This document shows positions 9,896 to 21,103 of a stretch of 64,000 bases of DNA, in pieces (the stretch's first letter is position 1; every line of letters begins with the position of its first letter). Origin of the DNA: Nitrospirota bacterium (lineage in GTDB: Bacteria; Nitrospirota; JACRHL01); contig JAOUFN010000004.1 of the NCBI GenBank assembly GCA_029858285.1, forward strand, positions 91,468 through 155,467, read 5' to 3'. The notes under the pieces were generated by a model, which made no database searches, was not told the origin of the DNA, and was given only the letters and a program-made list of their open reading frames with translations. The position numbers were made by a program, and so were the translations under genes.

Positions 9896-11815
9896 TTGAT
9901 CCGCTTTCGTTACCTGTTTGGAATTGGCCGCGACCTGGACCGCCGTCAGGTCGAGGAGGCGCAGGACATCTATCGCCGCTGCTTCCCCTACGCCCCCGAA
10001 TACGCGGACCGCATCGGAGAATGGCTGGCGCGTTCACCGCGTCGTGATCTGGAGCCGATCCTGTTGCTGGCCCTGGGGGCGCGTGCAGTGATCGGCTTTA
10101 GTTGGGTGATGTATTTCCCCGACCTGCGTTACGCCTACCTGGACTACCTGGCCAGCGATCCGGGACGTTCCGCGCGGGGCATTGGCGGCGCCCTCTACGA
10201 GGCCACCCGCGAGGTGCTGCAACAAAAAGGCGCCCGCGGCCTGTTCCTGGAGGCCCCCCACGACGACCCGGAACTGCTCAAGGATCCCTCCCGTGCGCCG
10301 GTGAACCACAAGCGCATGCTGTTTTACGAGCGCTACGGGGCCCTGCCGGTGGTCGGTACCGCGTTTGACCGCACCGCCACCACCGCCAACGAAGGCTGGA
10401 TGACCCACCTGGTGTATGACAGCCTGGGCCGCCGGGCGGAACTGCGCGGTGGCGATGCCCGCAACTTTGTGGGCGCCCTGTACCGGCGCAAATACGGCCT
10501 CAACCCGGACAACAAGGTGCTGTCCGGCATCATCGCATCGTTCCGCGACGGCCCGGTGAAGCTGCGCCAGCCAAAGAAGGGCCGGGATGTTGGCGGGGAT
10601 GCGGGGGACTCCGGGGACGCTGCTTCCAGGCCCGCCAAGGCTTCCGCCAGCAAAACCGTCAAGTCGCCCGCCAAATCGCCCGCCAAAGTGACTGCCAAGG
10701 GTGCTTCTGGCAAAGCCTCCGCCACCAAAACCGTCAAGTCACCCGCCAAGGCCCCCGCCGCCAAGGCAACCAAAGGCACCATCGTCAAGCCTCCGGTCGT
10801 GGACGTGGTGCGGCGCATCTATCCGGTCAAGCTGGTCACCAATGAGCGGCATTTTTTGCACCACATGCGGGAAAAAGGCTATGTGGAGCGCCCGGTGCGC
10901 ATGGACGCCGTGTTGCGCGGGCTGGAAGGGCTGGCGGTGGAGCAGGTGCGGCCGCACCACTTTGGCGAAGCGCCCATCCGCGCCGTTCACGCGGCGTCCC
11001 TGATCGGCTACATGGCGCGAGCCTCCAGCCGCCTGCAGGCCCGGCAGTTGATCTATCCCACCGTATTCCCCATGCGCCGCCGCCACCGCCCGCCCCGCGA
11101 GTTCGAGATGCGCGCCGGATACTACTGTCTGGACACCTTCACCCCCCTGGGGCACAACACCTACGCCGCCGCGCGTTCCGCCGTTGACACCGCCCTCACC
11201 GGCGCCAATCTGGCGCTGGACGGCGAGCGCTATGTCTATGCCCTGTGCCGTCCCCCCGGCCACCACGCCGAACCCAATGCCTGGGGCGGTTTTTGCTACT
11301 TCAACAACGCCTCGGTGGCCGCCCACCACCTGTCCGCCCACGGCAAGGTGGCGCTGCTGGACATCGACCACCACCACGGCAACGGCAGCCAGCAGATTTT
11401 TTACCAGCGCAACGACGTGCTGGTGGTGAACCTGCATTGCCACCCGGATTTCGCCTATCCGTACTTCAGCGGCTTCGCCGACGAACGCGGGGAGGGGGCG
11501 GGCAAGGGGTTTAACCGCAACTACCCCCTGCCCCCCGGCACCGGCGACAAGGAGTATCTGAAGGCGCTGGCCGAGGCGCTGCGTGACATCGCCCGCTTCA
11601 AGCCGGAATTTTTTGTGGTGTCGGTGGGGTACGACATCATGCGCGGAGACCCCACCGGCTCCTTTGCGGTCACTTCGCGGGGGATGCGCAAAATCGGTGA
11701 ACAGTTGGCGGCGTTGCGCCTGCCTACCCTGCTGGTACAGGAAGGGGGATATTCCCTGAGCAACCTGCGTCAGGGTTCACGCGCCTTCATCACCGGCCTG
11801 ACCAGTATTTGGTAA
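9896..11815 (+). CDS. Fusion: GNAT acetyltransferase - Lys/Ser/Ala-rich linker - acetylpolyamine amidohydrolase/HDAC-family deacetylase
   Basis: The start chosen is TTG 9896, five bases after GAGAGG, giving 639 residues. Residues 1 to about 215 resemble a GNAT acetyltransferase (LDYLASDPGRSARGIGGALY is the acetyl-CoA loop region; MLFYERYGALPV follows). Residues about 225-300 form a Lys/Ser/Ala/Pro tract with repeated SKTVKSPAK and ATKTVKSPAK units, like the tail of histone H1. From about 305 to the end is a class II-like zinc deacetylase: RPPGHHAEP, GGFCYFNNAS, LLDIDHHHGNG (zinc Asp and His), ADERGEGAGKGFN, GYDIMRGDP (second zinc Asp) and QEGGYS (catalytic Tyr). ADERGEGAGKGFN and QEGGY place it with acetylpolyamine amidohydrolases. 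All zinc ligands are intact. Substrate may be polyamines or acetyl-lysine; the pairing of opposing activities is the notable point. Confidence 0.88.
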   Translation: MIRFRYLFGIGRDLDRRQVEEAQDIYRRCFPYAPEYADRIGEWLARSPRRDLEPILLLALGARAVIGFSWVMYFPDLRYAYLDYLASDPGRSARGIGGALYEATREVLQQKGARGLFLEAPHDDPELLKDPSRAPVNHKRMLFYERYGALPVVGTAFDRTATTANEGWMTHLVYDSLGRRAELRGGDARNFVGALYRRKYGLNPDNKVLSGIIASFRDGPVKLRQPKKGRDVGGDAGDSGDAASRPAKASASKTVKSPAKSPAKVTAKGASGKASATKTVKSPAKAPAAKATKGTIVKPPVVDVVRRIYPVKLVTNERHFLHHMREKGYVERPVRMDAVLRGLEGLAVEQVRPHHFGEAPIRAVHAASLIGYMARASSRLQARQLIYPTVFPMRRRHRPPREFEMRAGYYCLDTFTPLGHNTYAAARSAVDTALTGANLALDGERYVYALCRPPGHHAEPNAWGGFCYFNNASVAAHHLSAHGKVALLDIDHHHGNGSQQIFYQRNDVLVVNLHCHPDFAYPYFSGFADERGEGAGKGFNRNYPLPPGTGDKEYLKALAEALRDIARFKPEFFVVSVGYDIMRGDPTGSFAVTSRGMRKIGEQLAALRLPTLLVQEGGYSLSNLRQGSRAFITGLTSIW

Positions 11816-11902
11816 CCGCCACGGACCCCGGAGGGCGCGGCTCCCGGCGGCAAAAGATGCGGACGGAGCAATGGCGGGTGCCGGGTGCGATGCGTCGATT
11901 TG

Positions 11903-11911
11903 TGATATTAT
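11903..11911 (+). promoter_or_regulatory. Extended -10 promoter candidate for purQLF
   Basis: TGATATTAT at 11903-11911 is an extended -10 (TGn plus TATTAT) about 105 bases before purQ, in the AT-richest part of an otherwise GC-rich gap (11816-12015). No convincing -35 is seen, as is common for extended -10 promoters. Confidence 0.45.
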
Positions 11912-12015
11912 ACCGGGCCGGTATCCCGTTGTTCTGCCGTTTATCCGTGTAGTCGTCGCGATCCGTTAGAACCAACCCAGCCATCCCGTTTGTCCCCTGT
12001 GACTGGAGCCGTTCC

Positions 12016-12713
12016 GTGACCATCGGCATTGTTGTCTTCCCCGGATCCAACTGCGACCACGATGTGGAGCATGTGATCGGGCGTGTGTGCGGGGCCAAAA
12101 CCCGCTTTCTGTGGCACAAGGAAACCAGCCTGGAGGGGATCTCCGCCGTGGTGTTGCCGGGTGGATTTTCCTACGGCGATTACCTGCGCTGCGGCGCCAT
12201 CGCCCGTGTCAGCCCGATCATGGAGGAGGTTCGCCGTTTCGCCCGCCAGGGACGTCCGGTGGTGGGCATCTGCAACGGCTTTCAGGTGCTGGTCGAGGCC
12301 GGCATCCTGCCCGGCGCCCTGGTGCGCAACGCCAGCCTCAATTTTATCTGTCGCCCGGTCTCCCTGCGCGTCGAGCGTACCGATTCCCCTTACACCACCG
12401 GCTACCTGGAGAGACAGGTGGTGAACTTCCCGATCGCCCACGCCGACGGCAATTTTCAGGCCGATGCGGAAACCCTGCGGCGTCTGGAAGGCGAGGGGCG
12501 GGTGGCGTTCCGCTACTGCGCCCCCGACGGGCGTGTGGACCCCGCCGCCAACCCCAACGGCAGCCTTGGCAACATTGCCGGCATCTTCGGCACCACCCGC
12601 AACGTGCTGGGGCTGATGCCCCACCCCGAACGCAACGCCGAAGGTGCGCTCGGCGACGCCAGCGGGAGGCCGTTTTTTGCCGGTCTGCTCAACCACCTGG
12701 CAGAGGTCACCGC

Positions 12714-12717
<4 letters not shown>
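12016..12717 (+). CDS. purQ: Phosphoribosylformylglycinamidine synthase, glutaminase subunit
   Basis: A 233-residue class I glutamine amidotransferase that supplies ammonia to PurL in the fourth step of purine synthesis. It starts with GTG, 7 bases after a GGAG. It shows FPGSNCDHD at the N-terminus, [17 protein letters not shown] (oxyanion region), the nucleophile Cys in [13 protein letters not shown] and the His/Glu pair in GLMPHPERN. Its stop overlaps the purL start (ATGA). The small PurS subunit that normally bridges PurQ and small-type PurL is not encoded upstream; the 200-base gap is too short and has no matching frame. Confidence 0.97.
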
Positions 12718-14956
<2,239 letters not shown>

Positions 14957-14960
<4 letters not shown>

Positions 14961-16381
14961 ACGGCTGTACTTTTACCCCCGAGGAACTACGCCACGACAA
15001 GCCCCGCGAGGAGTGCGGCGTGGTGGGCATCTACAACCACACCGAGGCGGGCAATCTGGCCTATTTGACCCTCTACGCCCAGCAGCACCGGGGCCAGGAA
15101 GGGGCGGGCATCGTTACCCTGAACGGCAGTGAGTTCCACGCCGTCAAGGGGCAGGGGCTGGTGCCGGACATTTTCAACCACGCCCGCCTGCAGGAACTGC
15201 CGGGCAACTATGCCATTGGCCACAACCGCTATTCCACGGCGGGCGGGGCAGGGCTCAAAAATGTCCAGCCGCTGGTGGCAGGCTCGGCCCTGGGTACCAT
15301 CGCCATGGCCCACAACGGCAACCTCACCAACGCCGACCTGCTGCGCACGCGGCTGATCGACGAGGGGGCCATCTTCCAGTCCACCATCGACAGCGAAGTC
15401 ATCCTGCATTTGATTGCGCGGTCCCGCGAGCGCAGCTTTCCGCGCCGCATCATTGACGCGTTGGCCCAGGTCAAGGGCGGTTTTTCGCTGATTTTCCTCA
15501 CCGAAAACAGTCTGGTGGGGGTGCGCGATCCCCACGGCTTCCGCCCCCTGTCCCTGGGGCGCTTCGTGGATGGCGGCTATGTGCTGGCCTCCGAAACCTG
15601 CGCCTTCGACCTGATCGGCGCCCGCTTCGTGCGCGACATCCGCCCCGGTGAGATGGTGGAGATCACCCGCGAGGGGGTGTCCACCTGCATGCCGTTCCAG
15701 TTGCACGAAGGGGCCTTCTGTATCTTCGAATACGTCTACTTCTCGCGCGTGGACAGCGTGATCGGCGGCCATTCGGTGTGGATGGTGCGCAAGAATCAGG
15801 GGCGGTTTCTGGCCAAGGAGAGCCCGGCGGAGGCCGACGTGGTCATCCCGGTGCCGGACTCCGGCGTGGCCACCGCCATGGGGTTTGCCGAGGAATCGGG
15901 GATTCCCTACGAAATGGGGCTGATCCGCAACCACTACGTGGGGCGCACCTTCATCGAACCCCAGAGTTCAATTCGCCACTTCGGCGTGAAGATCAAGCTC
16001 AACCCGGTGCGCGAGGTGATCGAGGGCAAGCGCGTGGTGGTGGTGGACGATTCCATCGTGCGCGGCACCACCAGCCGCAAGATCGTGGAGATGGTGCGCA
16101 AGGCGGGGGCCGCCGAGGTGCACATGCGCATCGGTTCCCCCAAAATCATCTCGCCCTGCTTTTACGGCATTGATACCCCCACGCGGGAGGAACTTATCGG
16201 TTCCTCGAAAAACGCCGAGGAGATTCGGGCCTACCTGAGCGCCGACTCCCTCGGATACCTGAGCGAGGAGGGGCTGCTGGCTGCCTCTCCCAAGCTGGGT
16301 GGATACTGCACTGCCTGTTTCAGCGGTCGCTACCCGGTGAGCGTGGCGTTCGATCAGCCGCGCCAACCGCAGTTGTTCTAG
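14957..16381 (+). CDS. purF: Amidophosphoribosyltransferase (4Fe-4S type)
   Basis: A 474-residue enzyme for the first committed step of purine synthesis, PRPP plus glutamine to phosphoribosylamine. The GTG start overlaps the purL stop. A 19-residue propeptide precedes the catalytic Cys20 ([12 protein letters not shown]), the nucleophile after self-cleavage. The PRPP loop is [16 protein letters not shown]. Four cysteines match the cluster ligands of the Bacillus-type enzyme: one in [13 protein letters not shown], one in ISPCFYGID and two in YCTACFSG. Both the propeptide and the cluster put it with the B. subtilis-like group rather than with E. coli PurF. It ends the purQLF operon. Confidence 0.97.
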
Positions 16382-16476
16382 GGGGCGCTCCGGGAAGAGA
16401 CCTGGGTAAGGGGAGCCGGGGAGATGACTCTCCGGAGGAGATAATTCCGGGGGGATCATAATGCCCCCCCTGCACG

Positions 16477-16504
16477 CGGCCGGACCGGTTTCCCTTTCCG
16501 GCCG
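16477..16504 (+). repeat. Inverted repeat just before the LOG-family gene RBS
   Basis: CGGCCGGA (16477-16484) and TCCGGCCG (16497-16504) are perfect 8-base arms around a 12-base loop. The hairpin ends immediately before GGGGGAG, the ribosome site of the next gene, and has no following T-run. It could modulate translation or end purQLF transcripts inefficiently. Confidence 0.35.
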
Positions 16505-16515
16505 TGGGGGAGACC

Positions 16516-17598
16516 ATGGGCTACACACCGAATTCACCCCAGGCGCCGGGGCATGGACCCAGCGCGCGCCGTCGTCGCGGCGACCCCGCCGAAGCCGCCC
16601 GCCAGTGGGAAGAACTGATGACGCGCTTGGGCGACCTGCGCACCAACCACAACGACGACCTGCTGCGGGGCCTGCTCACCACCGTCTGCAATTTTTTCGA
16701 AAAGCCGGCGGAACGGCGCGACCTGAAGATGGCCCATCTGGCCCTCAAGGAGTCGCGCCAGGCGCTGGAGGTGTTCTCCCGCTACCGGCATGTGCCCAAG
16801 GTGAGTGTGTTCGGCTCCGCCCGCACCGACCCCGACAACGCAGACTACCAACTGGCCAAGGATTTTGCCCGCAACATCGCGGCGCACGGCTACATGGTCA
16901 TCACCGGTGCCGGGGGCGGCATCATGGAAGCCGCCAATGCCGGGGCCGGTACCGACATGAGCTTTGGCCTGAATATCGACCTGCCGTTCGAGCAGGAGTC
17001 CAACCCGTACATCGCGGGCGACCCCAAGCTGATGCAGTTCCGGTTTTTCTTCACCCGCAAGCTCTACTTCATGAAGGAGACTTCGGCCCTGGCCCTGTTT
17101 CCGGGCGGTTTTGGGACTCTGGACGAGGGGTTCGAAGCCCTCACCCTGATCCAGACCGGCAAGAGCACCCCCATGCCCATCGTGCTCATGGAACACGAGG
17201 GGGGGAGCTACTGGAAGGAGTGGTGCGACTATCTCAACGACCACCTGCTCGCGCGCGGCATGATCCGCCACGACGACCTGGACCTGTTCCGCGTCTGCCA
17301 CACCGTGGAAGAGGGGGTGGATGAAATTCAGCAGTTTTTCCGCGTGTTCCACTCCGCGGTGCGCACCCGCGACGGCGTGATCATCTGGCTGTGGCGCGCC
17401 CTGGAGCCGGAAGAGGTAGCCCTGCTCAACGAGACCTTTTCCGACCTGATGGGCGGCAAAAAACTGCGCCAGCCGTTTTCCCCCGCCAAGCAGATGTCCG
17501 ACACCGAGATGGACGTGATGAGCTTTATCGAGGTGCCCATGGACCACCGCCACCAAGGGCGGCTTCGGCAGTTGATCAACGTCATCAACAAGCTGTAA
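16516..17598 (+). CDS. LOG-family protein (possible cytokinin riboside monophosphate phosphoribohydrolase fold)
   Basis: A 360-residue cytosolic protein of the TIGR00730/LOG superfamily. The ATG 16516 follows GGGGGAG by three bases; a GTG four codons earlier is less well placed. The family motifs are ITGAGGGIMEAANAGA and LFPGGFGTLDEGFEALT, where the Arg/Glu and PGGxGTxxE residues form the nucleotide-monophosphate pocket. It has an additional N-terminal segment of about 90 residues and a long C-terminal region after the Rossmann core, so it is longer than the typical 190-residue LOG. Bacterial relatives may hydrolyse nucleoside monophosphates to free base and ribose phosphate; the exact substrate is not known. 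nth starts five bases after its stop. Confidence 0.85.
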   Translation: MGYTPNSPQAPGHGPSARRRRGDPAEAARQWEELMTRLGDLRTNHNDDLLRGLLTTVCNFFEKPAERRDLKMAHLALKESRQALEVFSRYRHVPKVSVFGSARTDPDNADYQLAKDFARNIAAHGYMVITGAGGGIMEAANAGAGTDMSFGLNIDLPFEQESNPYIAGDPKLMQFRFFFTRKLYFMKETSALALFPGGFGTLDEGFEALTLIQTGKSTPMPIVLMEHEGGSYWKEWCDYLNDHLLARGMIRHDDLDLFRVCHTVEEGVDEIQQFFRVFHSAVRTRDGVIIWLWRALEPEEVALLNETFSDLMGGKKLRQPFSPAKQMSDTEMDVMSFIEVPMDHRHQGRLRQLINVINKL

Positions 17599-17603
17599 CC
17601 GCC

Positions 17604-18272
17604 GTGGGCACGGCTGGCGGTAAACCTAGCGGCAAATTGTCCGCCAAATTTGCCGCCCCGGTGGCCGAGGTGCTCAAGGTACTGGCGGAATTGTACCCGG
17701 ATGCCGAATGCGCCCTGACCTACCGCAACCCCTATGAATTGCTGATCGCCACCATCCTGTCGGCCCAGTGTACCGATGCGCGGGTGAACCAGGTCACCCC
17801 GGCCCTGTTCGCCCGCTTTCCCACCCCGGAGGCCATGGCGGCGGCCGGGCTGGAAGACATCATCGACCTGATCCGCTCCACCGGCTTTTTCAACAACAAG
17901 GCCAAAAACATCCTGACCTGCTGCCGCGACCTGGTCACCCGCCACGATGGACAGGTGCCGGACACCCTGGAGGAACTGGTCAAGCTGGCCGGGGTGGGCC
18001 GAAAGACCGCCAACGTGGTGCTGGGCAACGCCTTCGGGGTGCCGGGAATCACCGTGGACACGCATCTGGGAAGGGTGTCGCGCCGCCTCGGACTGACCCG
18101 GCACGACGACCCGGTGAAGGTCGAGCACGACCTGATGAAGCTGATCCCAAAGGACCAGTGGACGGTTTTTTCCCACCGCGTGATCCACCACGGCCGCGCC
18201 CTGTGCGCCGCCCGTAAACCCAAATGCCAGGCCTGTCCCCTGTCCGGGGTGTGTCCGGCGGCCTGGAACTAG
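17604..18272 (+). CDS. nth: Endonuclease III (DNA glycosylase/AP lyase)
   Basis: A 222-residue base-excision-repair enzyme that removes oxidised pyrimidines and nicks the abasic site. The GTG at 17604 is the first plausible start after the previous stop; the Shine-Dalgarno match is weak. Motifs: LLIATILSAQCTDARVN, helix-hairpin-helix LAGVGRKTANVVLGNAFG with the catalytic Lys, the catalytic Asp in ITVDTHLGRVSRR, and a C-terminal 4Fe-4S loop C-x6-C-x2-C-x5-C (CAARKPKCQACPLSGVC). The protein is full length compared with E. coli Nth (211). It is probably co-transcribed with the LOG gene. Confidence 0.97.
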   Translation: MGTAGGKPSGKLSAKFAAPVAEVLKVLAELYPDAECALTYRNPYELLIATILSAQCTDARVNQVTPALFARFPTPEAMAAAGLEDIIDLIRSTGFFNNKAKNILTCCRDLVTRHDGQVPDTLEELVKLAGVGRKTANVVLGNAFGVPGITVDTHLGRVSRRLGLTRHDDPVKVEHDLMKLIPKDQWTVFSHRVIHHGRALCAARKPKCQACPLSGVCPAAWN

Positions 18273-18397
18273 GTGCTTGTCGTCCGCCACCCTCGCCCCC
18301 TGCGCTTGACCTTTCGGGCGATTCCGGTCACCTTCTTGAAACCGGACGCCGTGCGGGGAGGCGCAGTTGCAGATTGCAAAGGGGAGGGGATTTTTCC

Positions 18398-18994
18398 ATG
18401 AATACCGTCGTTATCGTCACCTTGGTGGTCCTGGTCCTGCTGATCGGCTACACGGTGGCCATCTTCAATCGTCTGGTGGCCCTGGCCAACCGCTACAAGA
18501 ACGCCTTTGCCCAGATCGAGGTGCAACTCAAGCGGCGCTACGACCTGATCCCCAATCTGGTGGAGGTGGCCAAGCGCTACCTGAAACACGAGCAGGAAAC
18601 CCTTACCGCCGTGATCGAGGCCCGCAACCAGGCCATGGCGGGGCTTAAAGGTGCCGCCAGCCACCCCGGAGATCCACGTGCCATGCAGGCGCTGGGCGGC
18701 GCCGAAGGGGCGCTGGTCGGGGCCATGGGGCGTCTGAACGTGGTGATGGAGGCCTATCCGGACCTCAAGGCCAGCCAGAACATGATGCAACTGACCGAGG
18801 AGATCACCTCCACCGAGAACAAGGTGTCCTTTGCCCGTCAGGCCTTCAACGACCAGGTGATGGAATACAACACCTACCGGCAGTCGTTTCCCCAGGTCAT
18901 GCTGGCGCCGATCTTCGGGCATGCTGCCGATGCCGCGCTGCTGGAATTTGCCGACAGCGCCCGGATACAGGCCGCACCCAAAGTCTCGTTCTAG
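18398..18994 (+). CDS. LemA family membrane protein
   Basis: A 198-residue protein with one N-terminal membrane helix (VVIVTLVVLVLLIGYTVAIF) and a helical-bundle domain containing the family hallmark QLKRRYDLIPNLVEVAKRY, then ENKVSFARQAFNDQVMEYN and a C-terminal FADS. The ATG lies 8 bases after GGGGAGGGGA. LemA proteins have no assigned enzymatic function and are frequently paired with M48/HtpX-type proteases or TPM proteins in envelope quality control. Here the M48 protease is next, 33 bases downstream, with an identical 15-base start region. Confidence 0.93.
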   Translation: MNTVVIVTLVVLVLLIGYTVAIFNRLVALANRYKNAFAQIEVQLKRRYDLIPNLVEVAKRYLKHEQETLTAVIEARNQAMAGLKGAASHPGDPRAMQALGGAEGALVGAMGRLNVVMEAYPDLKASQNMMQLTEEITSTENKVSFARQAFNDQVMEYNTYRQSFPQVMLAPIFGHAADAALLEFADSARIQAAPKVSF

Positions 18995-19027
18995 CCGCCC
19001 CGCGCGGCCCCGGGCGGGGATTTTTCC

Positions 19028-21070
19028 ATGGATTTTTTCGAGGCCCAGGAGCAGAGCCGCGCCTCCACCACCCGGCTGGTGTTGTTGTTCGCGCTGGCCG
19101 TGCTCACCTTGGTGCTGCTCACCGTGGTGTCGGTGGGGGTTTTTGTGGCCTATCTGGAGGGCTATGGCACGCCGTCTCCCCAGACTGTGCTGGCCGCCCT
19201 GCCACCCCTGCGGGTGGCGGAAATCGCCGCCGCCGTGCTGGTAGTGGTGCTGGCGGGAACCCTTTACAAAATGGCCGTCCTCTCCGGCGGTGGCCGCGTG
19301 GTGGCGGAGAATCTGGGCGGGGTGCGCGTCTCCCGCGACAGTAGCGACACGGACTTGCTCCGGCTGTTGAACGTGGTGGAGGAGATGGCCATTGCCAGCG
19401 GCACCCCGGTACCGCCGGTCTACCTGCTGGAGCATGAATCCGGCATCAACGCCTTTGCCGCCGGATTCTCCCCGCGGGATGCGGTGATCGGCGTCACCCG
19501 GGGGGCGGTTCGGGAGCTTTCGCGGGAACAACTACAAGGGGTTATCGCCCACGAGTTCAGCCATATCCTGAATGGTGACATGCGCCTCAACCTGCGCCTG
19601 ATGGGGGTGCTGCACGGCATTCTGGTGGTGGGCTACCTCGGTCGCGGCGTGCTGCGCTCCATACGCACCACAACCCGCTCCCGGAGCCGCCGGGGTGGTG
19701 GCGGCGGCCCGTTGGTACTGCTGGCGCTGGCGCTGCTGGTGATCGGCTACGGCGGAGTGTTTTTTGGCAATCTGATCAAGGCTGCCGTCAGTCGCCAGCG
19801 GGAATTTCTGGCGGACGCCTCGGCGGTTCAGTTCACTCGTGATCCCGGCGGCATTGCCGGGGCTCTCAAGCGCATCGGCGGACTCGCGTCGGGGTCATTG
19901 ATCAGCAGTTCTTCCGCCGCCGAGGCCAGCCATCTGTTTTTCGGTGCGGGCCTTGCCAGTTGGTTGGGGATGCTGGCTACCCATCCACCGCTGGAGCAGC
20001 GTATCCGCCGCATTGACAGCCGCTGGGACGGCAAGTTTGACGCCCGCCCGCCCCGTTCCGCCCATGACGGGAAACCGGGGGAGGGGGGCGCTGTGGAAAA
20101 CGCTGTGAGCATACCTGTCAATGCGCCTGTGGACATGCCCGTGGACATGCCTGTGGGCATGTCTGTGGGGAAGATTGTTGACCGGTCTGTTGGTGATTCT
20201 GTTGACAGTGTTGTGGGCGGCGCCATGCTGGCTGCGGTGGTGGCCAGCGCCGCGCACATCGGGCAGGTGGGGCGCCCCGGTGGTACATCGCTGAACGCCG
20301 CACGGGCGCTACTGGAGCGCATTCCGCCGGTGGTGCGCGCCGCCTGTGCAGAGGCGGGCACGGCGCGGGTGGTGGTCTGCTCCCTGCTGCTGGACCCGGA
20401 TGCGGTCACCCGCAGCCGCCAGCTCCTGCGCATGGAAGAATACGGCGGCGGCGCCTTTACCGCGCTGGCGCAGAAGCTCCAGCCCACACTATCCGGCATG
20501 CCGCCGGAGTTGCGCCTGCCGGTGCTGGACCTGGCCCTGCCCGCACTGCACGGCATGTCCGATTCCCAGCGTAGGTCCTTCGCTCGGCACCTGAAGGATT
20601 TGGCCGAGACGGACGCCCACACCTCGGTGTTCGAGTGGGTGGTGCAGACCATTGCCGGACGCTATCTGGAGGCCCAGGGGAGGCGTTCCCTGCCGATGCG
20701 AGACCGCAATCAGCCAATGTCCCGCGCCCGTGAGCCGATTGCCGTGCTGCTGTCAGCTTTGGCCCACGCCGGGGCCGTGGCCGGAGAGGAAGATGCGGGC
20801 GGCGTGGCGGCGCGGGCCTTCGAGGCGGGCGCCATGCAGTTGAACGTGGCGGGACTGGCCCTGCTGCCGACGGAAGAGGTGAACGGGGAGCGGCTGGCCA
20901 TGGCGCTGCGGGCGCTGGAACCCTTGGCCCCCCACGACCTGCGCCGCCTGCTGGAGGCGTGTGCCGCGTGCATCCATGCCGATCGGCTGCAACGCGCAGA
21001 AGAGGTGGAACTGTTGCGCGCCGTGTGTGCCGCCCTGGAGTGTCCGCTGCCGGCGCTGACCAGTGTGTAG
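19028..21070 (+). CDS. M48 family (HtpX-like) membrane zinc metalloprotease with C-terminal extension
   Basis: A 680-residue protein. Two membrane helices (residues about 16-38 and 55-78) precede an M48 catalytic domain: LLEHESGINAFAAGF, the zinc site VIAHEFSHIL and the third ligand Glu in REFLADASAVQFTRDP. Additional helices follow HEFSH. Residues about 363-398 are nine tandem tetrapeptides of type P-V-D-M, encoded by a 12-base repeat. The remaining 280 residues are a helical region ending DRLQRAEEVELLRAVCAALECPLPAL, a form seen at the end of long M48 proteases. It is about twice the length of HtpX (290). With LemA it forms a probable membrane-protein quality-control pair. Confidence 0.92.
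   Translation: MDFFEAQEQSRASTTRLVLLFALAVLTLVLLTVVSVGVFVAYLEGYGTPSPQTVLAALPPLRVAEIAAAVLVVVLAGTLYKMAVLSGGGRVVAENLGGVRVSRDSSDTDLLRLLNVVEEMAIASGTPVPPVYLLEHESGINAFAAGFSPRDAVIGVTRGAVRELSREQLQGVIAHEFSHILNGDMRLNLRLMGVLHGILVVGYLGRGVLRSIRTTTRSRSRRGGGGGPLVLLALALLVIGYGGVFFGNLIKAAVSRQREFLADASAVQFTRDPGGIAGALKRIGGLASGSLISSSSAAEASHLFFGAGLASWLGMLATHPPLEQRIRRIDSRWDGKFDARPPRSAHDGKPGEGGAVENAVSIPVNAPVDMPVDMPVGMSVGKIVDRSVGDSVDSVVGGAMLAAVVASAAHIGQVGRPGGTSLNAARALLERIPPVVRAACAEAGTARVVVCSLLLDPDAVTRSRQLLRMEEYGGGAFTALAQKLQPTLSGMPPELRLPVLDLALPALHGMSDSQRRSFARHLKDLAETDAHTSVFEWVVQTIAGRYLEAQGRRSLPMRDRNQPMSRAREPIAVLLSALAHAGAVAGEEDAGGVAARAFEAGAMQLNVAGLALLPTEEVNGERLAMALRALEPLAPHDLRRLLEACAACIHADRLQRAEEVELLRAVCAALECPLPALTSV
20114..20221 (+). 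repeat. 12-base coding tandem repeat (nine units) in the M48 gene
   Basis: Nine 12-base units such as CCTGTGGACATG encode tetrapeptides of pattern x-V-(D/G/N)-x (PVDM, PVDM, PVGM, SVGK, IVDR, SVGD, SVDS). The first units are nearly identical, later ones diverged. The 12-base unit keeps the frame when copies are gained or lost. Confidence 0.9.
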
Positions 21071-21103
21071 GGGGGGGCACCGGGCCTGGAGGAGCCCTTT
21101 ACA

